From NCBI GenBank assembly GCA_021200895.1, contig JAJQFX010000065.1:1-21688 (forward strand): 21,688 bases of DNA, written 5' to 3'. Under the pieces are notes generated by a model. The model ran no database searches. It was not told where the DNA came from and saw only the letters and a list, made by a program, of their open reading frames with translations. The DNA is from Clostridiales bacterium (GTDB lineage Bacteria > Bacillota > Clostridia > Oscillospirales > Oscillospiraceae). This document shows, in pieces, positions 6,532 through 13,907 of this stretch (positions are counted from its first letter, which is position 1; each line of letters begins with the position of its first letter). The position numbers and the translations under genes were made by a program.

Positions 6532-7914
6532 ATGAATGCAAAAAGTGAGTCCGTACAAGATAACAAAATGGGTGCGCTGCCTGTCAACAAGCTGCTGGTC
6601 GGCATGGCGCTGCCGCTGATCATCTCCATGCTGGTGCAGGCGGCTTATAATATTGTAGACAGCGTGTTCGTCTCTATGGTCAGCGAGGACGCCCTGACGG
6701 CGGTTTCCCTGGCCTTCCCGATTCAAACGGTGATGATTGCCGTGGCCAACGGCACCGGTGTCGGCGTGAACTCCATCCTGTCCAAGGCCCTGGGGGAGAA
6801 GAAGCATGACGAGGCCAGCCAGATGGCTAATCACGGCATCTTTCTGGCGTTCTGCTCCTTCCTGGCCTTCGTGCTGGTGGGCGCGTTTGTCAGCGGGCCC
6901 TTCTATCACAGCCAGGTCAGCGCGGACAGTGAGATTGCCATCGGCGGCATCCAGTACATGACCATCTGCTGCTGCTTCAGCTTTGGCCTGTTTATGCAGA
7001 ATATGTTGGAGCGGCTGCTCCAGTCCACCGGTCACACTGTCCAGACCATGATAAGCCAGTCCACCGGTGCTATCATCAATATCATTCTGGATCCGCTGCT
7101 GATTTTCGGCGTGGGTATTTTCCCGGAGATGGGTGTGGCCGGTGCAGCCATTGCCACGGTGATTGGCCAGCATATTGCGGCCTGCATCGCCTTCTTTATG
7201 AACATCAGGTATAACACGGAAATCAGACTGTCCCTCCGTAAGGTTTTCCAGCCCAAACTGGACATTATCAAGCGGATTTATGTGGTGGGCGTGCCTACCA
7301 TCATCATGCAGTCCATCGGCTCGGTGACGACCTACGGTATGAACCTGATTTTGGTCTCCTTCACCACTACCGCCACCGCGGTATACGGCGTGTATTACAA
7401 GCTGCAATCCATCTTCTTCATGCCGGTGTTCGGCCTGACCAGCGCCATGGTGCCTATCATCGCCTTTAACTATGGTGCGCAGAAGCGCAGCCGTATGGTG
7501 CAGACCATTAAGCTGGGTATCTGTTATGCGTTGGGCTTTATGGTCTTGGGCATCGTGCTGTTCCAGGCATTCCCGGCGCAGCTGCTGAGCATTTTCAGCG
7601 CATCGGAGAATATGCTGGAGATTGGCGTCCCCGCCCTGCGGACGATTTCTCTGAGCTACGTCTTTGCCGGTGCCTGTATCGTGCTGGGGACTACCTTCCA
7701 GGCGTTGGGAAATGGCGTGTACTCTATGGTCGTCTCCTTTGGGCGTCAAATCGTGGTGCTGCTGCCGGTAGCTTATCTCCTGTCCAAGGTGGGCGGTCTG
7801 TCCGCTATCTGGTGGGCGTTCCCCATCGCTGAACTGATGAGCATGGCGCTGTCCCTTTACTTCTTCCTGCGTATCTACCGGAAGGTGATTCGCAACGTCC
7901 CTGACGTGGCGTAA
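6532..7914 (+). CDS. MATE family multidrug/cation antiporter
   Basis: A 460-residue polytopic protein with about 12 membrane segments and the MATE two-fold repeat; each half starts with a similar segment (MALPLIISMLVQAAYNIVDSVFVS in part, and VVGVPTIIMQSIGSVTTYG in part). It would export organic cations or other small molecules in exchange for Na+ or H+; the substrate cannot be predicted. Acidic and polar positions in the first half include NIVDSVF, and ANGTGVGVNSILSKALGEK is the conserved loop after it. The ATG at 6532 has a full AAGGAGG at 6514-6520; the longer reading frame from 6457 begins inside the -10 region and is excluded. It has its own promoter and terminator, so it is a single-gene unit. 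Confidence 0.93.
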   Translation: MNAKSESVQDNKMGALPVNKLLVGMALPLIISMLVQAAYNIVDSVFVSMVSEDALTAVSLAFPIQTVMIAVANGTGVGVNSILSKALGEKKHDEASQMANHGIFLAFCSFLAFVLVGAFVSGPFYHSQVSADSEIAIGGIQYMTICCCFSFGLFMQNMLERLLQSTGHTVQTMISQSTGAIINIILDPLLIFGVGIFPEMGVAGAAIATVIGQHIAACIAFFMNIRYNTEIRLSLRKVFQPKLDIIKRIYVVGVPTIIMQSIGSVTTYGMNLILVSFTTTATAVYGVYYKLQSIFFMPVFGLTSAMVPIIAFNYGAQKRSRMVQTIKLGICYALGFMVLGIVLFQAFPAQLLSIFSASENMLEIGVPALRTISLSYVFAGACIVLGTTFQALGNGVYSMVVSFGRQIVVLLPVAYLLSKVGGLSAIWWAFPIAELMSMALSLYFFLRIYRKVIRNVPDVA

Positions 7915-7939
7915 AACCTGTTTTAACCAGAATTTCCAG

Positions 7940-7979
7940 AAAAAGGTGTGAAGAAATTTGAGTTTCTTCACACCTTTTT
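7940..7979 (+). terminator. Strong intrinsic terminator after the MATE gene
   Basis: A perfect 17-bp inverted repeat, 7940-7956 with 7963-7979, around a TTTGAG loop. It starts with AAAAA and ends with TTTTT, so it could work in both directions. Confidence 0.92.
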
Positions 7980-7999
7980 CACCGTTTTCTGTCGAACTG

Positions 8000-8008
8000 T
8001 GGTAGAAT
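8000..8008 (+). promoter_or_regulatory. Possible extended -10 for the GH25 gene
   Basis: TGG then TAGAAT at 8003-8008, an extended -10 form, 37 bases before the ATG at 8046. No convincing -35 at normal spacing is present, and the preceding terminator ends at 7979. Confidence 0.4.
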
Positions 8009-8045
8009 GACGGTATTACGGCGTTTGGCGCGGAGGGATACGCAA

Positions 8046-8900
8046 ATGAAGCAATGGATACGGCGGGGAACGGCAGCGCTCTGCTTGTTGCTCTGCCTGG
8101 CGGGGCTGCTGGTCTGCTCGTCCGATTCCAACCTGGGGCGTTGGGTCTATTACCTACCGGAGACGGTGGAGTTCAACGGGCAGGATATTGAGGTGGACAA
8201 CACCCTGGAGCGCAGCGAGCTGGAGGAGGACAGCTTCTCCCAGGACGAGGACGGGACGCTGTCCTACAGCGGGGAAGCCCTGTACGGCATCGATCTTTCC
8301 GCCCATCAGGGAGCGGTGGACTGGGCCGCAGTGGCGGCGTCCGGGGTGGACTTTGCCATGCTTCGGGCAGGCTACCGGGGCTACGGCACCGGTGCGCTGG
8401 CGAAGGACAGCCGGTTTGCAGAGAACCTCGCCGGTGCGCAGGAGGCTGGGCTCCAGGTGGGGGTGTACTTTTTCTCCCAGGCTGTCTCGGTGGAGGAGGC
8501 AGAGGAGGAGGCCGCCTTTGTGCTGACCCTGCTGGACGGGCAAACGCTGGAGTTTCCCATCGCCTATGACTGGGAGTACATCACCTATGACGATGCCCGT
8601 ACCGACGGCCTGGATGCGGACACGGTAACGGCCTGTGCGGCAGCCTTCTGCGCCGCCATCGAAGCGGCGGGATATGACGCCATGGTGTACTGTAACGGCG
8701 AGTTGGGCTATCTGAACTATGACCTCAGCCAGCTGCGGGACTACGAGGTGTGGTACGCCGAATACGCCGATGCCCCCGGCTTTGCTTACGCCATTTCCAT
8801 GTGGCAGTATTCCAGCTCCGGCGCGGTCAGCGGAATCGAGGGGGATGTGGATTTGGACATCTGGTTCCTCCTGGCGGAAACGGAGACGGAAGCGGAATAA
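8046..8900 (+). CDS. GH25 family lysozyme (N-acetylmuramidase), membrane-anchored or secreted
   Basis: 284 residues. The N-terminus has a basic start (MKQWIRRG), then a hydrophobic stretch at about 9-25, a signal peptide or anchor; a Cys at 24 lacks a proper lipobox. An acidic linker runs to about 75. The catalytic domain (about 79-280) has YGIDLSAHQG with Asp83 and the family's Asp-x-Glu pair in YDWEY (Asp175, Glu177). GH25 enzymes cut the MurNAc-GlcNAc bond of peptidoglycan, so it probably acts in wall turnover outside the membrane. The ATG at 8046 has GGAGG at 8032-8036; a reading-frame start at 8007 lies within the -10 box. No cell-wall binding repeats or phage genes are nearby. Confidence 0.9.
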   Translation: MKQWIRRGTAALCLLLCLAGLLVCSSDSNLGRWVYYLPETVEFNGQDIEVDNTLERSELEEDSFSQDEDGTLSYSGEALYGIDLSAHQGAVDWAAVAASGVDFAMLRAGYRGYGTGALAKDSRFAENLAGAQEAGLQVGVYFFSQAVSVEEAEEEAAFVLTLLDGQTLEFPIAYDWEYITYDDARTDGLDADTVTACAAAFCAAIEAAGYDAMVYCNGELGYLNYDLSQLRDYEVWYAEYADAPGFAYAISMWQYSSSGAVSGIEGDVDLDIWFLLAETETEAE

Positions 8901-8977
8901 AACCAGTTCCGGGAAACAGATTTGCGGAATGATAGGTCGAAAAGGCAAAAAAATTGTCCAAATTCACAAAAAAATGA

Positions 8978-8995
8978 TTGTTAAACTATTCACAA
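8978..8995. promoter_or_regulatory. Rex-type redox operator upstream of the hydrogenase
   Basis: TTGTTAA, ACTA, TTCACAA: an 18-bp near-palindrome that fits the known Rex pattern TTGTKAA-N4-TTMACAA of Gram-positive bacteria at every specified base. It covers the whole -35 hexamer (8989-8994) of the predicted hydrogenase promoter, the right place for a repressor released by a high NADH/NAD+ ratio. A partial second half-site, TTCACAA at 8963-8969, lies upstream. The rex gene itself is not in the window. Confidence 0.72.
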
Positions 8996-9017
8996 AATCA
9001 GAAGATTGCGCTATAAT
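8989..9017 (+). promoter_or_regulatory. Promoter of the hydrogenase operon
   Basis: TTCACA at 8989-8994, a 17-bp spacer, and TATAAT at 9012-9017. It lies in an A+T-rich island between G+C-rich genes. The predicted start of transcription near 9024 leaves a leader of about 190 nt. No terminator for the upstream lysozyme gene is evident in 8901-8977. Confidence 0.75.
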
Positions 9018-9023
9018 ATTGCA

Positions 9024-9215
9024 GTATTATGGAGCGGTGTGCGTGAGGGTACTGTGCGGCTCTTTGGGCGTCCATTTGAGCTGACCAGTTGGCAAGGGTT
9101 TCTGAAACAGCGGCAGGAATCCGTGCGAACTGGCGCAGCAAACCGAATAGAGCGCCGCACGAAGAGCATTCCTGTATGCTCCCGGGCACACGCTGAAAGA
9201 GAGAAGGCTGTGATT
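9024..9215 (+). other. Structured 5' leader of the hydrogenase operon
   Basis: A gene-free leader of about 190 nt. A nested hairpin is formed by CAGGAAT 9114-9120 with ATTCCTG 9168-9174, CGTGC 9122-9126 with GCACG 9157-9161, and GGCGC 9132-9136 with GCGCC 9152-9156. Alternative pairings compete with it: GAGCAT 9164-9169 with ATGCTC 9176-9181, and CCAGTT 9085-9090 with AACTGG 9128-9133. A six-base long-range pairing, GTGTGC 9037-9042 with GCACAC 9186-9191, could close the domain just before the AGAAGG ribosome site at 9202-9207. I recognise no known riboswitch class. A regulatory RNA is inference only. Confidence 0.4.
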
Positions 9216-11138
9216 GTGAATTTGATACCCGTCCTGATTCTGTTTCCGTTTCTGATGGCCGCAGTCCTGGCGCTGGTGAAGGATGACAAAGCGCGGGGCC
9301 TCTGCGTTTACATCGGGTCCGGCGTCACAATGCTGCTGGCTATCTCTGTCTGCATCTGGTGGCTTTCCAATGGGCAGGAAGACCTGCTGCTGTTTCAGGA
9401 AACCTCGCTGGTGGATCACCTGATGATCGTCGGAGACCTGTTCCTGATGTGCCTGGTGGTCTACCTGAGCGTCAAGAACAAGAAGTATCCCATCGTTCTG
9501 CTCAGCGTCGTCCAGACCCTTGGCGTGCTGTGGGTGGAGTTGTTCGGTGGCTCCGTGGAGGAGACGCCCCATATCCTGGTGGATCGCCTCAGCATCATCC
9601 TGCTGCTTATCGTCGCCATCATCGGCGGCCTGATCGTCATCTATGCCGTGGGCTATATGCGGGGCTATGTGCATCACCACACGGAGTTTGCAGACCGGAG
9701 AGGCTTCTTCTTCCCCATGCTGTTTGTCTTTCTGGGGGCCATGTTCGGCCTGGTGCTGTCAGAGAGCATGACCTGGATGTATTTCTTCTGGGAAATCACC
9801 TCCGTCTGCTCCTTCCTCCTGATTGGCTACACCAGGACGGATGAAGCGGTACATAACAGCTTCCGCGCCCTGTGGATGAACCTGCTGGGCGGCCTGGGCT
9901 ATGCGGCGGGCATCATCTGGTTTGCCGTGACCCATCACTCCTTCAGCCTGTCGGCAATGGTATCCGTCGGGAAGGGCGGGGATATGGTGGCCGTCGCCTG
10001 CGTGGCCCTGCTGAGCTTTGCGGCGCTGACGAAGTCCGCCCAAATGCCCTTCAGCCAGTGGCTGCTGGGCGCTATGGTGGCGCCCACACCCACCTCCGCG
10101 CTGCTGCACTCGGCCACCATGGTCAAGGCAGGCGTGTACCTGCTGCTGCGGCTGGCCCCGGCCTTGCAAAACAACTGGGCGGGGTATATGGTGACCTTCA
10201 TTGGCGGGTTCACCTTCTTTGTGGCCTCGCTGATGGCCATCTCCCAGACGGACGCCAAGAAGATTCTGGCCTATTCCACCATCTCCAACCTGGGCTTAAT
10301 CACCGCCTGCGCCGGTATCGGCGCATCGGAGACCTACTGGGCGGCGGTGTTCCTGATTATGTTCCACGCGGTGTCCAAGTCCATGCTGTTCCAGTCCGTT
10401 GGCGCGGTGGAGAATGCCACCGGCAGCCGTGATGTGGAGACCATGCACGGCCTGATGCTGCGGATGCCGAAGCTGGCTGTGGTTATGGTCATCGGCATCT
10501 GCGGTATGTTCCTGGCCCCCTTCGGTATGCTGGTTTCTAAGTGGGCGGCGCTGAAGGCCTTCGTGGACGCAGGCGGCCTGCTGGGCACGGTCATGCCGCT
10601 GTTTGTCTGCTTTGGCTCCGCCACCACCTGCCTGTACTGGTCGAAGTGGCTGTGCCGCCTGCTGGTGGTGGATCATATCCACACGACGAAGGACATCACC
10701 GGAAGGAACGAATATTTCTCCCTGTTCGCCCATGCTGCCATTATGATTTTGCTGTGCCTCAGCTTCCCCAGCCTGTCTAACTACGTAGTGCTGCCCATCG
10801 TCACCAACCTCTATGGCGAGGTGGACCCCACTATCACTACCGGCAACCTGCTGTTCATGGTGGTGCTGCTGTTCTGCGTGTTTGTGATTCCCCTCCTGGT
10901 GTTCCTGGTGACCAGGCGCTCCCACCCCCATCCGGTGATGAGTTATGTGGCCGGTGTCAACGCCGGCGACAGCCAGCACTTTGTGGACTCCATGGGTGAG
11001 GAGAAGGAGATTCAGACCACCTCCTGGTACATGGAGGACTGGTTCGGGGAGAGAAAGCTGATGTTCCCCAGCCTGGCGATTTCCAGCTTTATCATCGTGC
11101 TGTGTATGATTCTGCTGTTGGGAGGTGTGGTCTCATGA
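9216..11138 (+). CDS. Ech-type hydrogenase antiporter subunit (EchA / NuoL-like)
   Basis: About 640 residues with some 14-16 membrane segments, homologous to complex I NuoL and Mrp antiporter subunits. It is the presumed H+ or Na+ translocating subunit of the hydrogenase. Family features include the conserved acidic residue in FFWEITSVCSFLLIG and the lysine-bearing helices in AALTKSAQMPFSQWLLGAM and TSALLHSATMVKAGVYLL. The GTG at 9216 is chosen because AGAAGG at 9202-9207 is 8 bases away and the protein then starts with the first membrane helix, NLIPVLILFPFL; the frame is open to 9006 but that part overlaps the promoter leader. Its stop overlaps the start of the next gene (ATGA). Confidence 0.88.
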   Translation: MNLIPVLILFPFLMAAVLALVKDDKARGLCVYIGSGVTMLLAISVCIWWLSNGQEDLLLFQETSLVDHLMIVGDLFLMCLVVYLSVKNKKYPIVLLSVVQTLGVLWVELFGGSVEETPHILVDRLSIILLLIVAIIGGLIVIYAVGYMRGYVHHHTEFADRRGFFFPMLFVFLGAMFGLVLSESMTWMYFFWEITSVCSFLLIGYTRTDEAVHNSFRALWMNLLGGLGYAAGIIWFAVTHHSFSLSAMVSVGKGGDMVAVACVALLSFAALTKSAQMPFSQWLLGAMVAPTPTSALLHSATMVKAGVYLLLRLAPALQNNWAGYMVTFIGGFTFFVASLMAISQTDAKKILAYSTISNLGLITACAGIGASETYWAAVFLIMFHAVSKSMLFQSVGAVENATGSRDVETMHGLMLRMPKLAVVMVIGICGMFLAPFGMLVSKWAALKAFVDAGGLLGTVMPLFVCFGSATTCLYWSKWLCRLLVVDHIHTTKDITGRNEYFSLFAHAAIMILLCLSFPSLSNYVVLPIVTNLYGEVDPTITTGNLLFMVVLLFCVFVIPLLVFLVTRRSHPHPVMSYVAGVNAGDSQHFVDSMGEEKEIQTTSWYMEDWFGERKLMFPSLAISSFIIVLCMILLLGGVVS

Positions 11139-12004
11139 TGCTGAGTGTGATTGTTGGGCTTGGGTACCTTCTGTTTGCCCCGCTGGTGGGTGGCCTGCTG
11201 GACGGCATGGGCCGCGTGGTGTCTGCCCGGATGCAGGGGCGGAAAGGCCCCTCCGTTTTGCAGCCCTTTTGGGATCTGCAAAAGCTGATGAAAAAGGAGC
11301 TGGTGACGGTCAGCCGTATGCAGCTGATTATGATTGGCTCCTATACCCTGTTCGTCATTCTGTCCGGCACGCTGTTTTTCAGCGGCAATGACATTATGAT
11401 GTGCTTCTTCTCCCTGACCACGGCGGATATGTTCCTGGTGGTGGCGGCCAGCTGCACCGGCTCGCCCTTCTCCACCATGGGCGCTAACCGTGAGCTGATT
11501 CAGATGGCCTCCTACGAGCCTATGCTGCTGCTCACCGGCGTGGGCTTTTACCTGGTGGACGACACCTTCCGGGTGTCCACCATTGGCGCACATGAGGGCC
11601 TGCCTGCTATCGTGATGCTGCCCGGCTTTTTCATCGGTGTGGTGGTGATTCTGGTCATCAAGCTGCGGAAGAGCCCCTTTGACATCTCCACCTCTCACCA
11701 CGCCCATCAGGAGATGGTGAAGGGCACCACAACGGAGTTGTCCGGCCCCACTCTGGCCTGCTACACCATCGCAGACTGGTATGAGCAGGTCATGCTGATG
11801 GGGATTATCGGCATCTTCTTTGCAAACAACCATTGGTGGTCCGTGGTGGTGGCGCTGGTTTGCATTGTCCTGGTCTACCTCTTTGAGGTGCTGATCGACA
11901 ACACCTGTGCCCGCGTCAAGTGGCAGGTCATGTTCAAGGTGGCATGGGGCGTCACTCTGGTGGCCGCCGGCACCAATCTGCTGCTCTTGCAGATGATTCG
12001 TTAA
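11135..12004 (+). CDS. Ech-type hydrogenase membrane anchor (EchB / NuoH-like)
   Basis: 289 residues with about eight membrane segments. The NuoH family signature is seen in RVVSARMQGRKGPSVLQPFWD, here the loop near the N-terminus, and in KSPFDISTSHHAHQEMVKG, the acidic loop facing the catalytic module. It ties the hydrogenase module to the antiporter subunit and is thought to form the entrance of the ion path. The ATG at 11135 overlaps the previous stop by ATGA and has GGAGG at 11121-11125. The next gene starts 13 bases after its stop. Confidence 0.92.
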   Translation: MMLSVIVGLGYLLFAPLVGGLLDGMGRVVSARMQGRKGPSVLQPFWDLQKLMKKELVTVSRMQLIMIGSYTLFVILSGTLFFSGNDIMMCFFSLTTADMFLVVAASCTGSPFSTMGANRELIQMASYEPMLLLTGVGFYLVDDTFRVSTIGAHEGLPAIVMLPGFFIGVVVILVIKLRKSPFDISTSHHAHQEMVKGTTTELSGPTLACYTIADWYEQVMLMGIIGIFFANNHWWSVVVALVCIVLVYLFEVLIDNTCARVKWQVMFKVAWGVTLVAAGTNLLLLQMIR

Positions 12005-12017
12005 GGAGGGGTAGAAG

Positions 12018-12461
12018 ATGAAATTATCCAGATCTCCCTGGCTGATTCACTACGATTGCTCCAGCTGCAACGGCTGCGATATTGAAGTCCTGGCCGCCAC
12101 CATGCCCCGCTACGACCTGGAGCGCTTTGGCATCATCAACTCCGGCGACCCCATGCACGCGGACATCCTGCTGACCACCGGCGGCTGCAACGCCCAGAAC
12201 GCCCCGGTGCTGAAGCAGATTTACGACCAGATGCCCGACCCCAAGGTGGTGGTGGCAGTGGGCACCTGCGCCTGCACCGGCGGCATCTTTAAGAGCTGCT
12301 ACAACATCCAGGGCGGCACCGACACGGTGATTCCGGTGGATGTGTACGTCACCGGCTGCGCGGCCCGGCCCCAGTCCATCATTGACGGCGTGGTGCAGGC
12401 CCTGGCCATCCTGGACAAGAAGCATGAATCCTATACCGAGGATCCAAAGGAGGGCATCTAA
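12018..12461 (+). CDS. Ech-type hydrogenase small subunit (EchC / NuoB-like)
   Basis: 147 residues, cytosolic face. It carries the proximal [4Fe-4S] cluster next to the NiFe site. The likely ligands are Cys17 and Cys20 (SCNGCDIE), Cys84 (GTCACTGG) and Cys114 (GCAARP). Extra cysteines at 14 and 86 also occur. In most relatives the last motif is GCPPRP; here two residues differ, but the ligand Cys and the Arg-Pro are kept. The short length without extra Fe-S domains or twin-arginine signal fits group 4 hydrogenases. AAGGAGGGG precedes the ATG. Confidence 0.93.
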   Translation: MKLSRSPWLIHYDCSSCNGCDIEVLAATMPRYDLERFGIINSGDPMHADILLTTGGCNAQNAPVLKQIYDQMPDPKVVVAVGTCACTGGIFKSCYNIQGGTDTVIPVDVYVTGCAARPQSIIDGVVQALAILDKKHESYTEDPKEGI

Positions 12462-12464
12462 AGC

Positions 12465-12806
12465 ATGGCAAAACTGACTTACAAGGTGGATGACATTGAC
12501 ATTGGCGAGCTGATGCCCCGCTGCGCGGCCTATAAGGGCTACGGCTGGCGGCTGTGCCAAATCCACAGCGTCCGCACGAAAATCGGCTATCAGCTGACCT
12601 ACTCCCTGGCCAAGGACTATGAGCTGCACAACTTCCGCGTCACCGTGGAGGAGACGGAGGAGGTGCCCAGCATCACCCCCATCTATTCCTGCGCGTGGAT
12701 GTACGAAAACGAGATTGCGGAGCTGTTCGGGGTCAACATTGAGAATATCCGTCTGAACTATGACCGGAAGCTGTACAAGCTGAACGTCGAGACGCCGTTT
12801 AAGTAA
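12465..12806 (+). CDS. Ech-type hydrogenase subunit (EchD / NuoC-like)
   Basis: 113 residues resembling the complex I 30-kDa subunit: YQLTYSLAKDYELHNFRVTVE and the C-terminal SCAWMYENEIAELFGVNIENI, matching the W..RE..D.FG-type region of NuoC in shortened form. It has no cofactor motifs and presumably stabilises the large and small subunits. AAAGGAGGG at 12446-12454, within the previous gene's end, and a 3-bp gap link it to the small subunit. Confidence 0.87.
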   Translation: MAKLTYKVDDIDIGELMPRCAAYKGYGWRLCQIHSVRTKIGYQLTYSLAKDYELHNFRVTVEETEEVPSITPIYSCAWMYENEIAELFGVNIENIRLNYDRKLYKLNVETPFK

Positions 12807-12821
12807 TCGAGGTGTGCTGAG

Positions 12822-13901
12822 ATGAGTAAGAAAAGTGTGGTACCCTTTGGCCCTCAGCATCCGGTCCTGCCGGAGCCCCTCCACCTGGATTTGGTTCTGG
12901 AGGACGAAAAGGTAGTGGACGTTATCCCGGAAATCGGCTTCGTCCACAGAGGGCTGGAGCATTTGGTGGACAAACGGGATTTTAAGGATTACGTCTATGT
13001 GGCGGAGCGCATCTGCGGCATTTGCTCCTTCATGCACGGCATGGGCTACTGCGAGTCCATCGAGTACGGCATGGGCATTGAGATCCCCAACCGGGCCAAA
13101 TATCTGCGCACCATCTGGGCGGAGATGAGCCGGGTCCATTCCCATCTGCTGTGGCTGGGCCTGCTGGCGGACGGCTTCGGCTTTGAGGCCCTGTTCAATG
13201 AGTGCTGGCGGATTCGGGAGGACGTGCTGGATATGCTGGAGGCGTCCACCGGCGGCCGCTGCATCTTCTCCGTCAACAATGTTGGCGGCGTTATCAAGGA
13301 TATGGACAGCGCCATGCTCCACGGCTTTGTGGAGAAGTTTGACAAAATCGAGCGCGACCTTCACGACGTGGTGGATACCTTCCTGAATGACTACACGGTA
13401 AAGAGCCGTCTGGTGGGGGTGGGTAACCTGACCAAGCAGGCTGCCTTGGGCCTGGGGGCCTGCGGCCCTATGGCCAGAGCCTCCGGCCATGCGCTGGATA
13501 TGCGGATGCTGGGCTATGCCGCCTATGGAGATTTGGATGTGAAGATCGCCACCTCGGACGGCTGCGACTGCTACGCCCGGACGGAAGTTCGTATCCAGGA
13601 GATTTTCAACGCCATCGACCTGATTCGCCAGGCGGTGGATAAGATTCCCACGGGCGACCTGATCGTTCCGGTGAAGGGCAACCCCACCGGCGAGTTCATG
13701 GTGCGGATGGAGCAGCCCCGGGGCGAGGCCTGCTACTACACCAAGGGCAACGGTACCCCCTATCTGGACCGGTTCCGTGTGCGCACCCCCACCTTTGCCA
13801 ACATTCCCGCTATGGCGGAGATCATGAAAGGCTGCGACGTGGCGGATATTCCAATGATCATCCTGACCATTGACCCCTGCGTCAGCTGTACGGAGAGGTG
13901 A
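12822..13901 (+). CDS. Group 4 [NiFe] hydrogenase large subunit (EchE / NuoD-like)
   Basis: 359 residues, holding the NiFe active site that interconverts 2H+ and H2. Both Ni-binding motifs are intact: RICGICS with Cys65 and Cys68, and DPCVSCTER with Cys353 and Cys356 at the very end. Complex I NuoD lacks these cysteines, so this is a true hydrogenase. The conserved HRGLEHL segment is at 42-48. The protein stops at Arg359, three residues after the last cysteine, which is the position where other large subunits are cut by a protease; hence there is no tail to remove, as known for some Ech and CooH proteins. GAGGTG precedes the ATG. Confidence 0.95.
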   Translation: MSKKSVVPFGPQHPVLPEPLHLDLVLEDEKVVDVIPEIGFVHRGLEHLVDKRDFKDYVYVAERICGICSFMHGMGYCESIEYGMGIEIPNRAKYLRTIWAEMSRVHSHLLWLGLLADGFGFEALFNECWRIREDVLDMLEASTGGRCIFSVNNVGGVIKDMDSAMLHGFVEKFDKIERDLHDVVDTFLNDYTVKSRLVGVGNLTKQAALGLGACGPMARASGHALDMRMLGYAAYGDLDVKIATSDGCDCYARTEVRIQEIFNAIDLIRQAVDKIPTGDLIVPVKGNPTGEFMVRMEQPRGEACYYTKGNGTPYLDRFRVRTPTFANIPAMAEIMKGCDVADIPMIILTIDPCVSCTER

Positions 13902-13907
13902 TAGACC

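Noticed and set aside
6391..7971. Long minus-strand open frame (526 residues) opposite the MATE gene
   Set aside because: Gln/His-rich shadow of the transporter; it also crosses the terminator and has no plausible start signal.
8046..8900. GH25 protein as a lipoprotein or phage endolysin
   Set aside because: The Cys near the end of the hydrophobic stretch has Val before it and no proper lipobox, and no holin, tail or other phage genes are nearby.
9006..9215. In-frame upstream extension of the NuoL-like subunit
   Set aside because: It starts before the -10 box of the predicted promoter, has no family similarity, and a better ribosome site precedes the GTG at 9216.
9024..9215. Known riboswitch (cobalamin, molybdenum cofactor, NiCo) in the hydrogenase leader
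   Set aside because: None of the conserved core sequences I know for these classes is present; only general pairing potential is visible.
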